Source: Anaeromyxobacter oryzae (GTDB taxonomy: Bacteria; Myxococcota; Myxococcia; Myxococcales; Anaeromyxobacteraceae). From it: a DNA stretch of 64,000 nt. Made by a program: the position numbers and the translations under genes. This document shows positions 41,099-48,075 of the stretch, piece by piece. A model generated the notes under the pieces. That model was not told where the DNA came from, did no database searches, and saw only the letters and a list, made by a program, of their open reading frames with translations. Every line of letters begins with the position of its first letter. Positions within the stretch are counted from its first letter, which is position 1. Location of the stretch: contig NZ_AP025591.1 in assembly GCF_023169945.1 (NCBI RefSeq), positions 4,708,481 to 4,772,480 of the forward strand, given 5' to 3'.

Positions 41099-42117
41099 CG
41101 TCCGACGCGGCCGCGCGTCAGCCGGAGAGCGGCCTCGCGTACGCGATCGAGGCGCGCGGGCTGGTGAAGCGCTTCGGCGCGCTCGCGGCCGTGGACGGCG
41201 TCGACCTCGCCGTCCGGCCCGGGGAGCTGTTCGGCCTCCTCGGCCCGAACGGCGCCGGGAAGACGACGCTCGTGCGGATCCTCACCGGGATCGTCTCGCC
41301 CACCTCCGGCGACGCGTTCGTCGCGGGGATCGACGTCCGGCGCGATCCGGACGGCGCGCGCCGGAGGCTCGGCGTCGTGCCGCAGGCGCTCACCTCCGAC
41401 CTCGACCTGACCGGCTACGAGAACCTCGACATCTTCGCCCGCTTCTTCGAGGTCCCCCGCGCCCGCCGGCAGCCGCGCATCGAGGAGCTGCTCCGGCGCG
41501 TCGGCCTGTGGGAGCGTCGCAAGGACCTCGTGAAGACGTACTCGGGCGGGATGCGGCGGCGGCTCGAGATCGCGCGCGGGCTCGTCCACAAGCCCCGGGT
41601 GCTCTTCCTCGACGAGCCGACCATCGGGCTCGATCCCCAGAGCCGCCGCGTCATCTGGGACCTCCTCGGCGACCTGCGCAAGGGAGACGAGATCACCATC
41701 TCGCTCACGACCCACTACCTCGACGAGGCCGAGGCGCTCTGCGACCGGGTCGCCATCGTCGACCACGGGAAGGTGGTCGCGCTCGGGACGCCGCAGGAGC
41801 TGAAGGCGCTCATCCCCGGCAGCGACACGCTCGATCTCGGGGTGGTCGGACCGCTGCCGGACGGCGTCCTGGACGCGCTCCGCGCGCTCCCGGGCGCCCG
41901 GAGCGTCGACGTCCCGCCCCAAGGGCTCCGGATCCGCGCCGACGGCGGCGCGGCGCTGATTCCGCGCGCGATCGAGCTGCTGCGCGAGGCCGCCGTCGAG
42001 GTCACGTCGGCGAGCCTGAGCCGGATCACGCTCGAGGACGTGTTCATCCACTTCACCGGGCGCTCCCTGCGCGAGGAGGGACCCGGGAAGGCAGGACCTC
42101 CGCGGAGGTTCACATGA
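41095..42117 (+). CDS. ABC-2 transporter ATP-binding protein
   Basis: 340 aa from a GTG overlapping the adaptor stop. Walker A G-P-N-G-A-G-K-T-T (~50-58), Q-loop V-V-P-Q-A-L, signature Y-S-G-G-M-R-R-R-L (~148), Walker B V-L-F-L-D-E-P-T-I-G-L-D (~175) and switch H in T-T-H-Y-L-D-E-A-E. The ~90-residue C-terminal extension is typical of DrrA/YbhF-type exporters of drugs or lipids. It drives the permease encoded directly after it; the two overlap by 4 bases. Confidence 0.94.
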   Translation: MTSDAAARQPESGLAYAIEARGLVKRFGALAAVDGVDLAVRPGELFGLLGPNGAGKTTLVRILTGIVSPTSGDAFVAGIDVRRDPDGARRRLGVVPQALTSDLDLTGYENLDIFARFFEVPRARRQPRIEELLRRVGLWERRKDLVKTYSGGMRRRLEIARGLVHKPRVLFLDEPTIGLDPQSRRVIWDLLGDLRKGDEITISLTTHYLDEAEALCDRVAIVDHGKVVALGTPQELKALIPGSDTLDLGVVGPLPDGVLDALRALPGARSVDVPPQGLRIRADGGAALIPRAIELLREAAVEVTSASLSRITLEDVFIHFTGRSLREEGPGKAGPPRRFT

Positions 42118-43226
42118 AGATCTGGGCGGTGATGGTCCGCGATCTCCTTCGCATCTGGCGGAACCCGGTCGCCCTCGCGTCGGCGGTGCTGATGCCGCTC
42201 CTGTACCTCCTGATCCTCGGGAACACGCTCCAGGGGCCGCTCACGGGCCTGAGGCTCGGGGTCGTGAACCTCGACGACGGACCGGAGGCCCGCGTGCTGC
42301 TCGGAGCGCTCCAGGCGGTGGAGAACGGGCCGGGCACGGTGACGCTCGTCCCGCTGCACGATCCCGTGGACGCCCTCCACCGGCTGCACACGGGCGAGCT
42401 CTCCGGCGTGCTGATGATCCCGCCCCGCTTCTCGCGCGACCTGTCGCGAGGCGTCTCGGCCGCGGCGGGGCTGTACGTGGACAACGTGGACGCGATCGCC
42501 GCCAGCGCGATCGAGGGCGCCACGGCGGGCGCGATCGGCGCGATCCGCGAGCCGCTCGCGCGCTTCGAGCGGCACCTCGGCGCGGCGCAGCTGCGGCCGC
42601 AGGAGATCTACCCGCGCGTGGACTACGACACCTCGCTGATCCCGGGCGTCGTCGTCCTCTCGATCTTCATGGGGAGCATGATCACCGGCGCCTTCAACCT
42701 GGTCATGGACCGGTTCCTGGGCGTCCACGAGAGCTACCTCTCCACGCCGCTGCGCCGGCTCGACATCAACCTCGGCGTCCTCCTCAGCGGGACGGTCGTG
42801 ACGCTCTGCTCGAGCGGCATCGTCCTCGTGATCGGGTTCCTGATCACCGGGTCCGTCGTGCACGGCGGCGTCCTCGGGTACCTGGCGGTCGTGGGCGTCG
42901 TGGTGCTCACGGCCCTGGGCCTCCTGGGGATGATGATGACCCTCCTCGGCCGGGCCGGGCACCCGCGCATCAGCGGCGTGGTGAGCGGGTTCCTCAACAT
43001 CATCCTGTTCTTCCCGAGCGGCGCGCTCTACCCGCTGGCGAGCTTCCCGCCCTGGCTGCGCGCCTTCGCCCGCGTCGATCCGGAGACGCACGCGGTGGCG
43101 GCGCTCAAGGCGATCCTGTTCCGGGGCGGGGACCTCGGCGCGGCCGGCGCGCACGTCGCGTACCTCGCCGCGTTCGCGGCGGCGATGCTGCTCGTGTCCA
43201 CGCTCACGCTCAAGCGGACGCTGTGA
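42114..43226 (+). CDS. ABC-2 transporter permease
   Basis: 370 aa from the ATG at 42114 with CGGAGG six bases upstream. One N-terminal helix (P-V-A-L-A-S-A-V-L-M-P-L-L-Y-L-L-I-L-G), a ~200-residue periplasmic part with V-N-L-D-D-G-P-E-A, then five helices including I-L-F-F-P-S-G-A-L-Y-P-L-A-S-F-P and the ABC-2 motif around it. E. coli YbhFSR uses two different permeases; here one gene is present, so the complex is probably a homodimer. Last gene of the ~12.6-kb efflux cluster. Confidence 0.92.
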   Translation: MKIWAVMVRDLLRIWRNPVALASAVLMPLLYLLILGNTLQGPLTGLRLGVVNLDDGPEARVLLGALQAVENGPGTVTLVPLHDPVDALHRLHTGELSGVLMIPPRFSRDLSRGVSAAAGLYVDNVDAIAASAIEGATAGAIGAIREPLARFERHLGAAQLRPQEIYPRVDYDTSLIPGVVVLSIFMGSMITGAFNLVMDRFLGVHESYLSTPLRRLDINLGVLLSGTVVTLCSSGIVLVIGFLITGSVVHGGVLGYLAVVGVVVLTALGLLGMMMTLLGRAGHPRISGVVSGFLNIILFFPSGALYPLASFPPWLRAFARVDPETHAVAALKAILFRGGDLGAAGAHVAYLAAFAAAMLLVSTLTLKRTL

Positions 43227-43230
43227 GCGG

Positions 43231-43256
43231 CGACCCTGACGTCTCGGCGAGGGTCG
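43231..43256. terminator. Hairpin closing the efflux cluster
   Basis: CGACCCT and AGGGTCG form a 7-bp stem with a 12-base loop starting four bases after the ABC permease stop. No T-run. Confidence 0.35.
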
Positions 43257-43824
43257 GCGCGTGGGCGATCGTCGTCGCGGGGATGATGCGTGACCGATGG
43301 GTGAGCGGGGAAGGGGCTGAGAAGACGGGGACGGCCGGGGCGGAGCTGCGTGGACGGGACGTCGCGGTGGGGATCGGCCCGCAAGAAGCCTGTGTTGCGG
43401 CTCCAGTGATCCGGAGCTCAGCTGAGCCGAGCCGCGGGGCGCGCGGGAGCGTCCCCGCGGGAACGGGCTTCGATGTTCGAACGATGCGACGAGGGTCCGT
43501 GTGTGCCGAGCCGTGGGCCGGCGAGCGGCAGTTCGCCAGATGAACCACTATCAGTGAACTACAATCCGCACGGCCGCCGGCGCAGCGCGGATGAATCCCT
43601 GCCGCACCCAACGGGAACTTCACTCTGCGCTTGACGCAGGGCGGGCGAAAACCAGCGCTCGCGCTCGGGCTCACGCGAGAACGGCGCTGCTGGAGCGCTG
43701 GCTCGCCAGCGTGCTGCGCTGGAAATGGCCGAGGGTTCCGCGCGGCGCCCCTCCGCGTTCGCGCGTCAGCGGGCCGTTCCGCGCGTTCCAGGAGGCCTCG
43801 AAAACGCATGAGAGAGTGTTCTTC
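43257..43824. other. Long stretch without a supported gene upstream of the HNH gene
   Basis: Nearly 570 bases. Short open frames on both strands (for example 43223-43543) have no recognisable family features. A 12-bp perfect palindrome GCTCAGCTGAGC lies at 43416-43427 and GTTCGAAC at 43475-43482. Bases ~43535-43570 are clearly richer in A/T than their surroundings and include TACAAT (43560-43565), a -10-like hexamer without a good -35. Confidence 0.5.
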
Positions 43825-44904
43825 ATGGACACCGCACGCGCCCTATCCGAGAACCTCGCCTCCCTCCTCCGCCGCGAGCACTCCGCCCTCGGCGCGTTCC
43901 TCGTCGCCCTCGCCGACTTCGATCGGCGCCGGGCGTGGATGACGCTCGGGCACGCCTCGCTGTTCGCGTACCTCCACCGCGAGCTGCGGCTCTCCAAGGC
44001 GGCGGCCCAGTACCGCAAGGTCGCCGCGGAGCTGATCCAAGAGGTGCCCGCAGTGGGCGGGGCGCTCGGCGAGGGTCGGTTGTGCCTGACCTCCATCGTC
44101 GAGGCCGCCCGGGTGGTCACCGCGCAGAACTGGGAGACCGTGCTGCCCCGGTTCTTCGGCCGCTCCCGGCGAGAGGCGATGGAGGTCGTGGCGGAGCTCC
44201 AGCCGCAACCCGCGCCGCCGACCCGGACCATCGTCTCTCCGGTGCGGTCCGCGCCCTCCGAGGTCGCCGCCGGCCCCGCCTTCGCACGCCCCACCCTTGC
44301 GCTCGAGGTCGGGGCCGCCGGGCCGGCGGCGGGGAAATGCACGCCCGGTTCGTCAAGCGAACTCACTGACCGTGAAGTAGACACTTCTGCCCACACGCGG
44401 AGGCCCGCGGAGGTCGTTCCCCTCACCGCGGACCTGCGCCGGTTCCACGTCACCGTCTCCGATCGCTTCCTCCGGAAGCTCCAGGCGGCGAAGGATGCGC
44501 TCGCCCACACGCGTCCGGGGGCGATGGAGGAGGAGCTTCTCGAGGCAGGCCTCGACCTCCTCCTCGAGAAGGCCGCGAAACGAAAGGGCCTCGTCTCGAA
44601 GCCGCGGAAGACCCCGCCGCCGGCGAAGGCCGATCACATCCCGGCGCACGTGAAGCGGGCCGTGTGGGAGCGGGACGGCGGCCGCTGCCAGTTTCGGCTG
44701 CCCTCCGGCGAGATCTGCGGCTCCACCCACCAGCTGGAGTTCGATCACATCGAGCCGGTCGCGCTCGGCGGAGCGTCGACCGTCGAGAACGTCCGGATCG
44801 CCTGCAGGTCGCACAACATCATCTCGGCGCGGAGGGTGTTCGGGGACGACTGGATGGATAGATACGCTCCGGGCAAGGCCTCGCTCCCGGCCGACACCGG
44901 CTGA
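43825..44904 (+). CDS. HNH endonuclease domain protein
   Basis: 359 aa from the ATG at 43825; the frame is open back to 43591 without conserved features. The N-terminal ~120 residues resemble DUF222-type regions found before HNH domains (L-R-L-S-K-A-A-A-Q-Y-R-K-V-A-A-E-L-I). The C-terminal HNH motif is V-W-E-R-D-G-G-R-C-Q-F-R-L (43-residue zinc-type core), C-G-S-T-H-Q-L-E-F-D-H-I-E-P-V-A-L-G-G, E-N-V-R-I-A-C-R-S-H-N. The Asp-His pair and Asn-His are intact, so DNA cleavage is plausible. Such solitary HNH genes often occur in many copies in high-GC genomes; role unknown. Confidence 0.85.
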   Translation: MDTARALSENLASLLRREHSALGAFLVALADFDRRRAWMTLGHASLFAYLHRELRLSKAAAQYRKVAAELIQEVPAVGGALGEGRLCLTSIVEAARVVTAQNWETVLPRFFGRSRREAMEVVAELQPQPAPPTRTIVSPVRSAPSEVAAGPAFARPTLALEVGAAGPAAGKCTPGSSSELTDREVDTSAHTRRPAEVVPLTADLRRFHVTVSDRFLRKLQAAKDALAHTRPGAMEEELLEAGLDLLLEKAAKRKGLVSKPRKTPPPAKADHIPAHVKRAVWERDGGRCQFRLPSGEICGSTHQLEFDHIEPVALGGASTVENVRIACRSHNIISARRVFGDDWMDRYAPGKASLPADTG

Positions 44905-45102
44905 AGTAGGTCGCTCCCGGACGCGGACGAGGCCCTGCGAGAAACGGCGCCCCCGCCGCTCCTCGACGGACGAGCGCCCCCGGCGTGCCTCGCGTCGCGC
45001 CGGGCCTCCGCGCGGCGGTTCGAGACGTGACGAATCCTGAGGCCGCGACCTCACCCTCCCGGGGGCCGATGATGCGCCGGCCGCCGCGCCGTCTATGTAC
45101 CC

Positions 45103-46053
45103 ATGATGACCGCGGAGCAGCTCGAGGTGCACCGGGAGGCGCTCGTCGGCCACTGCTACCGGATGCTCGGGTCGGCGGCCGAGGCGGACGACGCCGTGCA
45201 GGAGACGCTGGTCCGGGCGTGGCGGGCGCTCGAGGGGTTCGACGGCCGCGCCTCGCTCCGCACCTGGCTCTACCGGATCGCTACCCACGTCTGCCTCGAC
45301 GCGCTCGCCGACCGGGCGCGCCGGGAGCGACCGGTCGCGATGGGGCCGGCCGGCACCATCCACGACGACCTCGTCGAGCGGCCGCGCACCCACTGGCTCG
45401 AGCCCATCCCCGACGTTCACGCGCTGCCGGCGGACGGCGATCCCGCCGAGCGCGCCGCGCTCCGCCAGAGCATCCGCCTCGCGTTCGTCGCGGCGCTCCA
45501 GCGCCTGCCGCCCCGCCAGCGGGCGGCGCTCCTGCTCGCCGAGGTGCTGGGGTGGCCGGCCTCGGAGATCGCGAGCGCGCTCGAGACCACCGTCGCGGCG
45601 GTGAACAGCGCCCTGCAGCGCGCCCGCGCGACGCTCGCGGAGAGCGCGCCGCCGGAGGGCGCCGTCGTCGGTCTCACGCCGGCGCAGGCGACCTTGCTCG
45701 CGCGCTACGTCGACGCCTTCGAGCGTTACGACGTGGACGCGCTCGCCGCCCTGATGCGCGAGGACGCGACGCTCTCGATGCCGCCGTACACGCTCTGGCT
45801 GCGGGGGCCCGCGGCGATCAAGGCCTGGTTCCTCGGGCGCGGCATCGGCTGCCGCGGCTCGCGCCTCGTGCCCACCGCGGCGAACGGCCTGCCCGCGTTC
45901 GGGCAGTACCGGCCCGGCGCCCCGGGCGAGCCGCACCGGCCGTGGTCGCTGGTGGTCCTGGAGCTGTCCGGCGACCGCATCGTGGCCATGAACCACTTCC
46001 TCGACACGGCGACCCTCTTCCCGCGGTTCGGGCTCCCGCCCGAGCTCGCCTGA
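45103..46053 (+). CDS. ECF-type sigma factor with C-terminal SnoaL-like domain
   Basis: 316 aa (two adjacent ATGs at 45103 and 45106). Region 2 at ~10-75 (C-Y-R-M-L-G-S-A-A-E-A-D-D-A-V-Q-E-T, L-R-T-W-L-Y-R-I-A-T-H-V-C-L-D), region 4 at ~130-190 (L-P-P-R-Q-R-A-A-L-L-L-A-E-V-L-G-W, E-I-A-S-A-L-E-T-T-V-A-A-V-N-S-A-L-Q-R-A-R). Residues ~200-316 form a SnoaL/NTF2-like domain (Y-V-D-A-F-E-R-Y-D-V-D-A-L, D-A-T-L-S-M-P-P), which in this sigma group is thought to modulate activity without a classic anti-sigma factor. Upstream 198 bases hold no gene. Confidence 0.9.
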   Translation: MMTAEQLEVHREALVGHCYRMLGSAAEADDAVQETLVRAWRALEGFDGRASLRTWLYRIATHVCLDALADRARRERPVAMGPAGTIHDDLVERPRTHWLEPIPDVHALPADGDPAERAALRQSIRLAFVAALQRLPPRQRAALLLAEVLGWPASEIASALETTVAAVNSALQRARATLAESAPPEGAVVGLTPAQATLLARYVDAFERYDVDALAALMREDATLSMPPYTLWLRGPAAIKAWFLGRGIGCRGSRLVPTAANGLPAFGQYRPGAPGEPHRPWSLVVLELSGDRIVAMNHFLDTATLFPRFGLPPELA

Positions 46054-46069
46054 CGGCCCGGCGGGGCCG
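46054..46069. terminator. Hairpin right after the SnoaL-fused sigma gene
   Basis: CGGCCC and GGGCCG form a 6-bp stem with a GGCG loop immediately after the stop. No T-run. Confidence 0.35.
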
Positions 46070-46131
46070 CGCCGATGAGTTCCGCGGTCCCGCGCCGTCC
46101 TGGGATCGAACCGACACGAGAGGAGTCCGTC

Positions 46132-46554
46132 ATGGCCAGCCGGATGATGTTCGTGAACCTGCCCGTCAGCGATCTCGACCGCTCGAAGGCATTCTTCGGG
46201 AAGCTCGGGTTCTCGTTCAACCCGAGGTTCACCGACGAGAAGGCGGCCTGCATGGTCGTGAGCGACGTCGGGTACGTCATGCTGATCCATGAGAGGTTCT
46301 ACCGGACGTTCACGAAGCGCGAGCTGTGCGACACCACGCGGCAGAACGAGGGGCTCGTCGCGCTCTCCTGCGAGAGCCGCGGCGAGGTCGACGGGCTGGT
46401 CCGCACGGCGCTCGAGGCCGGCGGGCAACAGGCGATGGAGCCGATCGACCACGGCTTCATGTACGAGCGGAGCTTCTACGATCCCGACGGCCACCACTGG
46501 GCCGTGCTGTGGATGGACCCGAAGGCCGCGCAGGGCCAGCACGGAGGGGCGTGA
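46132..46554 (+). CDS. VOC-superfamily (glyoxalase-like) protein
   Basis: 140 aa from the ATG at 46132, chosen for AGAGGAG seven bases upstream. One VOC module pair: M-F-V-N-L-P-V-S-D-L-D-R-S-K-A-F-F-G-K-L-G-F and F-Y-D-P-D-G-H-H-W-A-V-L-W-M-D. It matches the subgroup labelled 'glyoxalase/extradiol dioxygenase-like' with I-D-H-G-F-M-Y-E-R-S-F. Metal-ligand assignment is unclear and substrate unknown. It lies between the sigma gene and an SRPBCC gene on the same strand, so may be in their transcript. Confidence 0.87.
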   Translation: MASRMMFVNLPVSDLDRSKAFFGKLGFSFNPRFTDEKAACMVVSDVGYVMLIHERFYRTFTKRELCDTTRQNEGLVALSCESRGEVDGLVRTALEAGGQQAMEPIDHGFMYERSFYDPDGHHWAVLWMDPKAAQGQHGGA

Positions 46555-46572
46555 CCACGCGCGCCTTTAGGC

Positions 46573-47004
46573 ATGATCTACGCCGTCGTCACCGAGCACG
46601 TGAACGCGCCCGCCGATCGCGTTCGCGCCCTCTACGAGGACCCGGGGGGCTGGGCGCGCGTCTTCCCGGCCACGATCCACGGCGCGCGCGTCGTGCGCCG
46701 GGAGGGCGACGCGACCGTCGTCGAGGTCGATCACGTCGAGGGGAAGGTCCTGAACGTGCTGCGTGACGTCTCCCCGACGCGCATCGAGCTCGCGGAGTCG
46801 AAGCGACGTTTCGACGCGACCTTCACGAACGAGTTCGTCCCGGAGGCCGGTGGGATGCGGTACACGCTCACCGCTGCGGTGCGCCTCAAGTGGCCCTGGC
46901 GGCTGATCGCTCCCTTCGTGAGGCCGCTCGTGCTCGGCAGGATGCGCCGGTACGTCGTCGCGCCGCTCAAGGCGGCCGCCGAGCGGGAGCTTCATGGCGC
47001 CTGA
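46573..47004 (+). CDS. SRPBCC-fold (polyketide cyclase-like) protein
   Basis: 143 aa. START/SRPBCC pattern: V-T-E-H-V-N-A-P-A-D-R-V-R-A-L-Y-E-D-P-G-G-W at the start, V-V-E-V-D-H-V-E-G-K-V-L-N strand, R-Y-T-L-T-A-A-V-R-L-K-W and a long C-terminal helix. The fold makes a deep hydrophobic pocket for lipids or aromatic compounds. No catalytic residues can be named. The gene follows the VOC gene by 18 bases. Confidence 0.75.
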   Translation: MIYAVVTEHVNAPADRVRALYEDPGGWARVFPATIHGARVVRREGDATVVEVDHVEGKVLNVLRDVSPTRIELAESKRRFDATFTNEFVPEAGGMRYTLTAAVRLKWPWRLIAPFVRPLVLGRMRRYVVAPLKAAAERELHGA

Positions 47005-47006
47005 CG

Positions 47007-47027
47007 GCCGCTCGTCGCGAGAGCGGC
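47007..47027. terminator. Hairpin between convergent SRPBCC and DHFR-like genes
   Basis: GCCGCTC and GAGCGGC form a perfect 7-bp stem with a 7-base loop, two bases after the SRPBCC stop and before the convergent gene's end. Probably a shared terminator. Confidence 0.5.
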
Positions 47028-47036
47028 GGCGGCCTC

Positions 47037-47561
47037 TCACCTGCCGGCTGTCCGGTACGTGATCCGCACGAGCCCGGAGGGGAGCGCGCGGCTGTCCACG
47101 AGCGAGAACCGCCGCTCCGGGAGCGCGCCCTGGAACAGGCGCCGGCCGGCGCCCAGGACGAGCGGGACGATGGTCACCGTGAGCTCGTCGACGAGGTCCG
47201 CCGCGAGGAACTGCGAGACGACCGCGCCGCCGTCGACGTAGAGGCTGCGGCTGCCGGTGGCCGCGAGGCGGGCCAGCACCTCCGCCGGCTCGCCGGCGGT
47301 GAAGGACTCCCCGTGGCGCGGCGCCGGCGGACGATGGGTGAGGACGACGACGCGCTTCCCTTCGTAGGGCCACTCCGGGAAGGTGGCGACGAGGTCGTAC
47401 GTCTCGCGGCCGACGAGCACCGTGTCCACGCCGGCGAAGAACGCGCCGTACTCCTCCGGCGGAGCGGGGTAGGGGTCGAGCCAGTCGACGCGGCCGTCCG
47501 GGCGCGCGATGAACCCGTCGAGGCTCATGGCGAGGAAGGCGGCGCACCGCGGTCGCGTCAT
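47037..47561 (-). CDS. Dihydrofolate-reductase-family (RibD C-terminal-like) protein
   Basis: 174 aa. Start A-A-F-L-A-M-S-L-D-G-F-I-A-R-P-D-G (active-site loop), D-T-V-L-V-G-R-E-T-Y-D-L (cofactor side), S-L-Y-V-D-G-G-A-V-V-S-Q-F-L (Gly-Gly loop) and V-P-L-V-L-G-A-G-R-R-L-F. This is the YwjB/RibD-C subgroup of NADPH-dependent reductases rather than classic folate reductase. Its substrate is unknown. Its start overlaps the response-regulator stop by 4 bases. Confidence 0.87.
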   Translation of the reverse strand: MTRPRCAAFLAMSLDGFIARPDGRVDWLDPYPAPPEEYGAFFAGVDTVLVGRETYDLVATFPEWPYEGKRVVVLTHRPPAPRHGESFTAGEPAEVLARLAATGSRSLYVDGGAVVSQFLAADLVDELTVTIVPLVLGAGRRLFQGALPERRFSLVDSRALPSGLVRITYRTAGR

Positions 47562-47920
47562 GCCGTCCCCTCGTCACGGAGCAGCGCGAAGAGCTCGTCC
47601 ACGTTCGCGGGCTTCGTGACGTGGGCGTCGAAGCCCGCCTCGCGCGATCGCGCCACGTCCTCCTCGGCGCCGTACCCGGTGAGCGCGATGAGGCGCGCCC
47701 CGACGCCCGCGGCGCGGAGATGCCGCGCGATGTCGTGGCCGCTCATCCCGGGCAGCCCCACGTCGCACACGACGACGTCCGGATGGAACGCCAGGACCGT
47801 CTCCACGCCGCGGGCGCCGTCCGTCGCGATCCGCACGTCGTGGCCGCGCAGCGCGAGCAGGTCGCGGAGCGTCGCGGCGGCGTCTTCGTTGTCGTCGATG
47901 ACGACGATGCGCGTGGACAT
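47558..47920 (-). CDS. Single-domain response regulator (CheY-like)
   Basis: 120 aa, receiver domain only. Acidic pocket D9-D10 (V-I-D-D-N), phospho-acceptor Asp53 in V-V-C-D-V-G-L-P-G-M-S-G, Thr in A-L-T-G-Y-G and Lys in H-V-T-K-P-A-N. With no output domain it must act by protein contact or in a phosphorelay. No kinase gene adjoins it. It is divergent from the antiporter gene and co-transcribed with the DHFR-like gene. Confidence 0.93.
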   Translation of the reverse strand: MSTRIVVIDDNEDAAATLRDLLALRGHDVRIATDGARGVETVLAFHPDVVVCDVGLPGMSGHDIARHLRAAGVGARLIALTGYGAEEDVARSREAGFDAHVTKPANVDELFALLRDEGTA

Positions 47921-48005
47921 CGCTCCACCGGCCGGACCCCCGGGGATGGGTCGCGGGGACCCGAGACTCGTACCCGACGTTCTCCCGCGCGCTGCCGGCT
48001 CGGAA

Positions 48006-48034
48006 GGGGGCGCCCCCGGGCGGACCGCCCGGGG
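48006..48034. repeat. Overlapping mutually exclusive hairpins upstream of the antiporter
   Basis: GGGGGCGCCCCC (48006-48017) is a perfect palindrome, and CCCCGGGCGG/CCGCCCGGGG (48014-48034) is a 10-bp perfect inverted repeat around one A. They share bases 48014-48017, so an RNA could form only one at a time. They end 41 bases before the antiporter ATG. High GC makes such repeats less surprising. Confidence 0.4.
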
Positions 48035-48075
48035 CGGCGCCCGCCCGGCGCGAGGGCCGCCGCCCAGATGCCCGG

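Noticed and set aside
43475..43482. GTTCGAAC as a possible tRNA T-arm
   Set aside because: No 5-bp T-stem, acceptor stem or anticodon arm around it.
43223..43543. 106-codon ORF starting at the ABC permease stop (GTGA overlap)
   Set aside because: No family features and no biased codon pattern; the overlap alone is not enough.
43257..44904. HNH gene as part of a restriction or phage-defence island
   Set aside because: No methyltransferase, toxin, nuclease partner or integrase nearby; flanks are efflux and sigma-factor genes.
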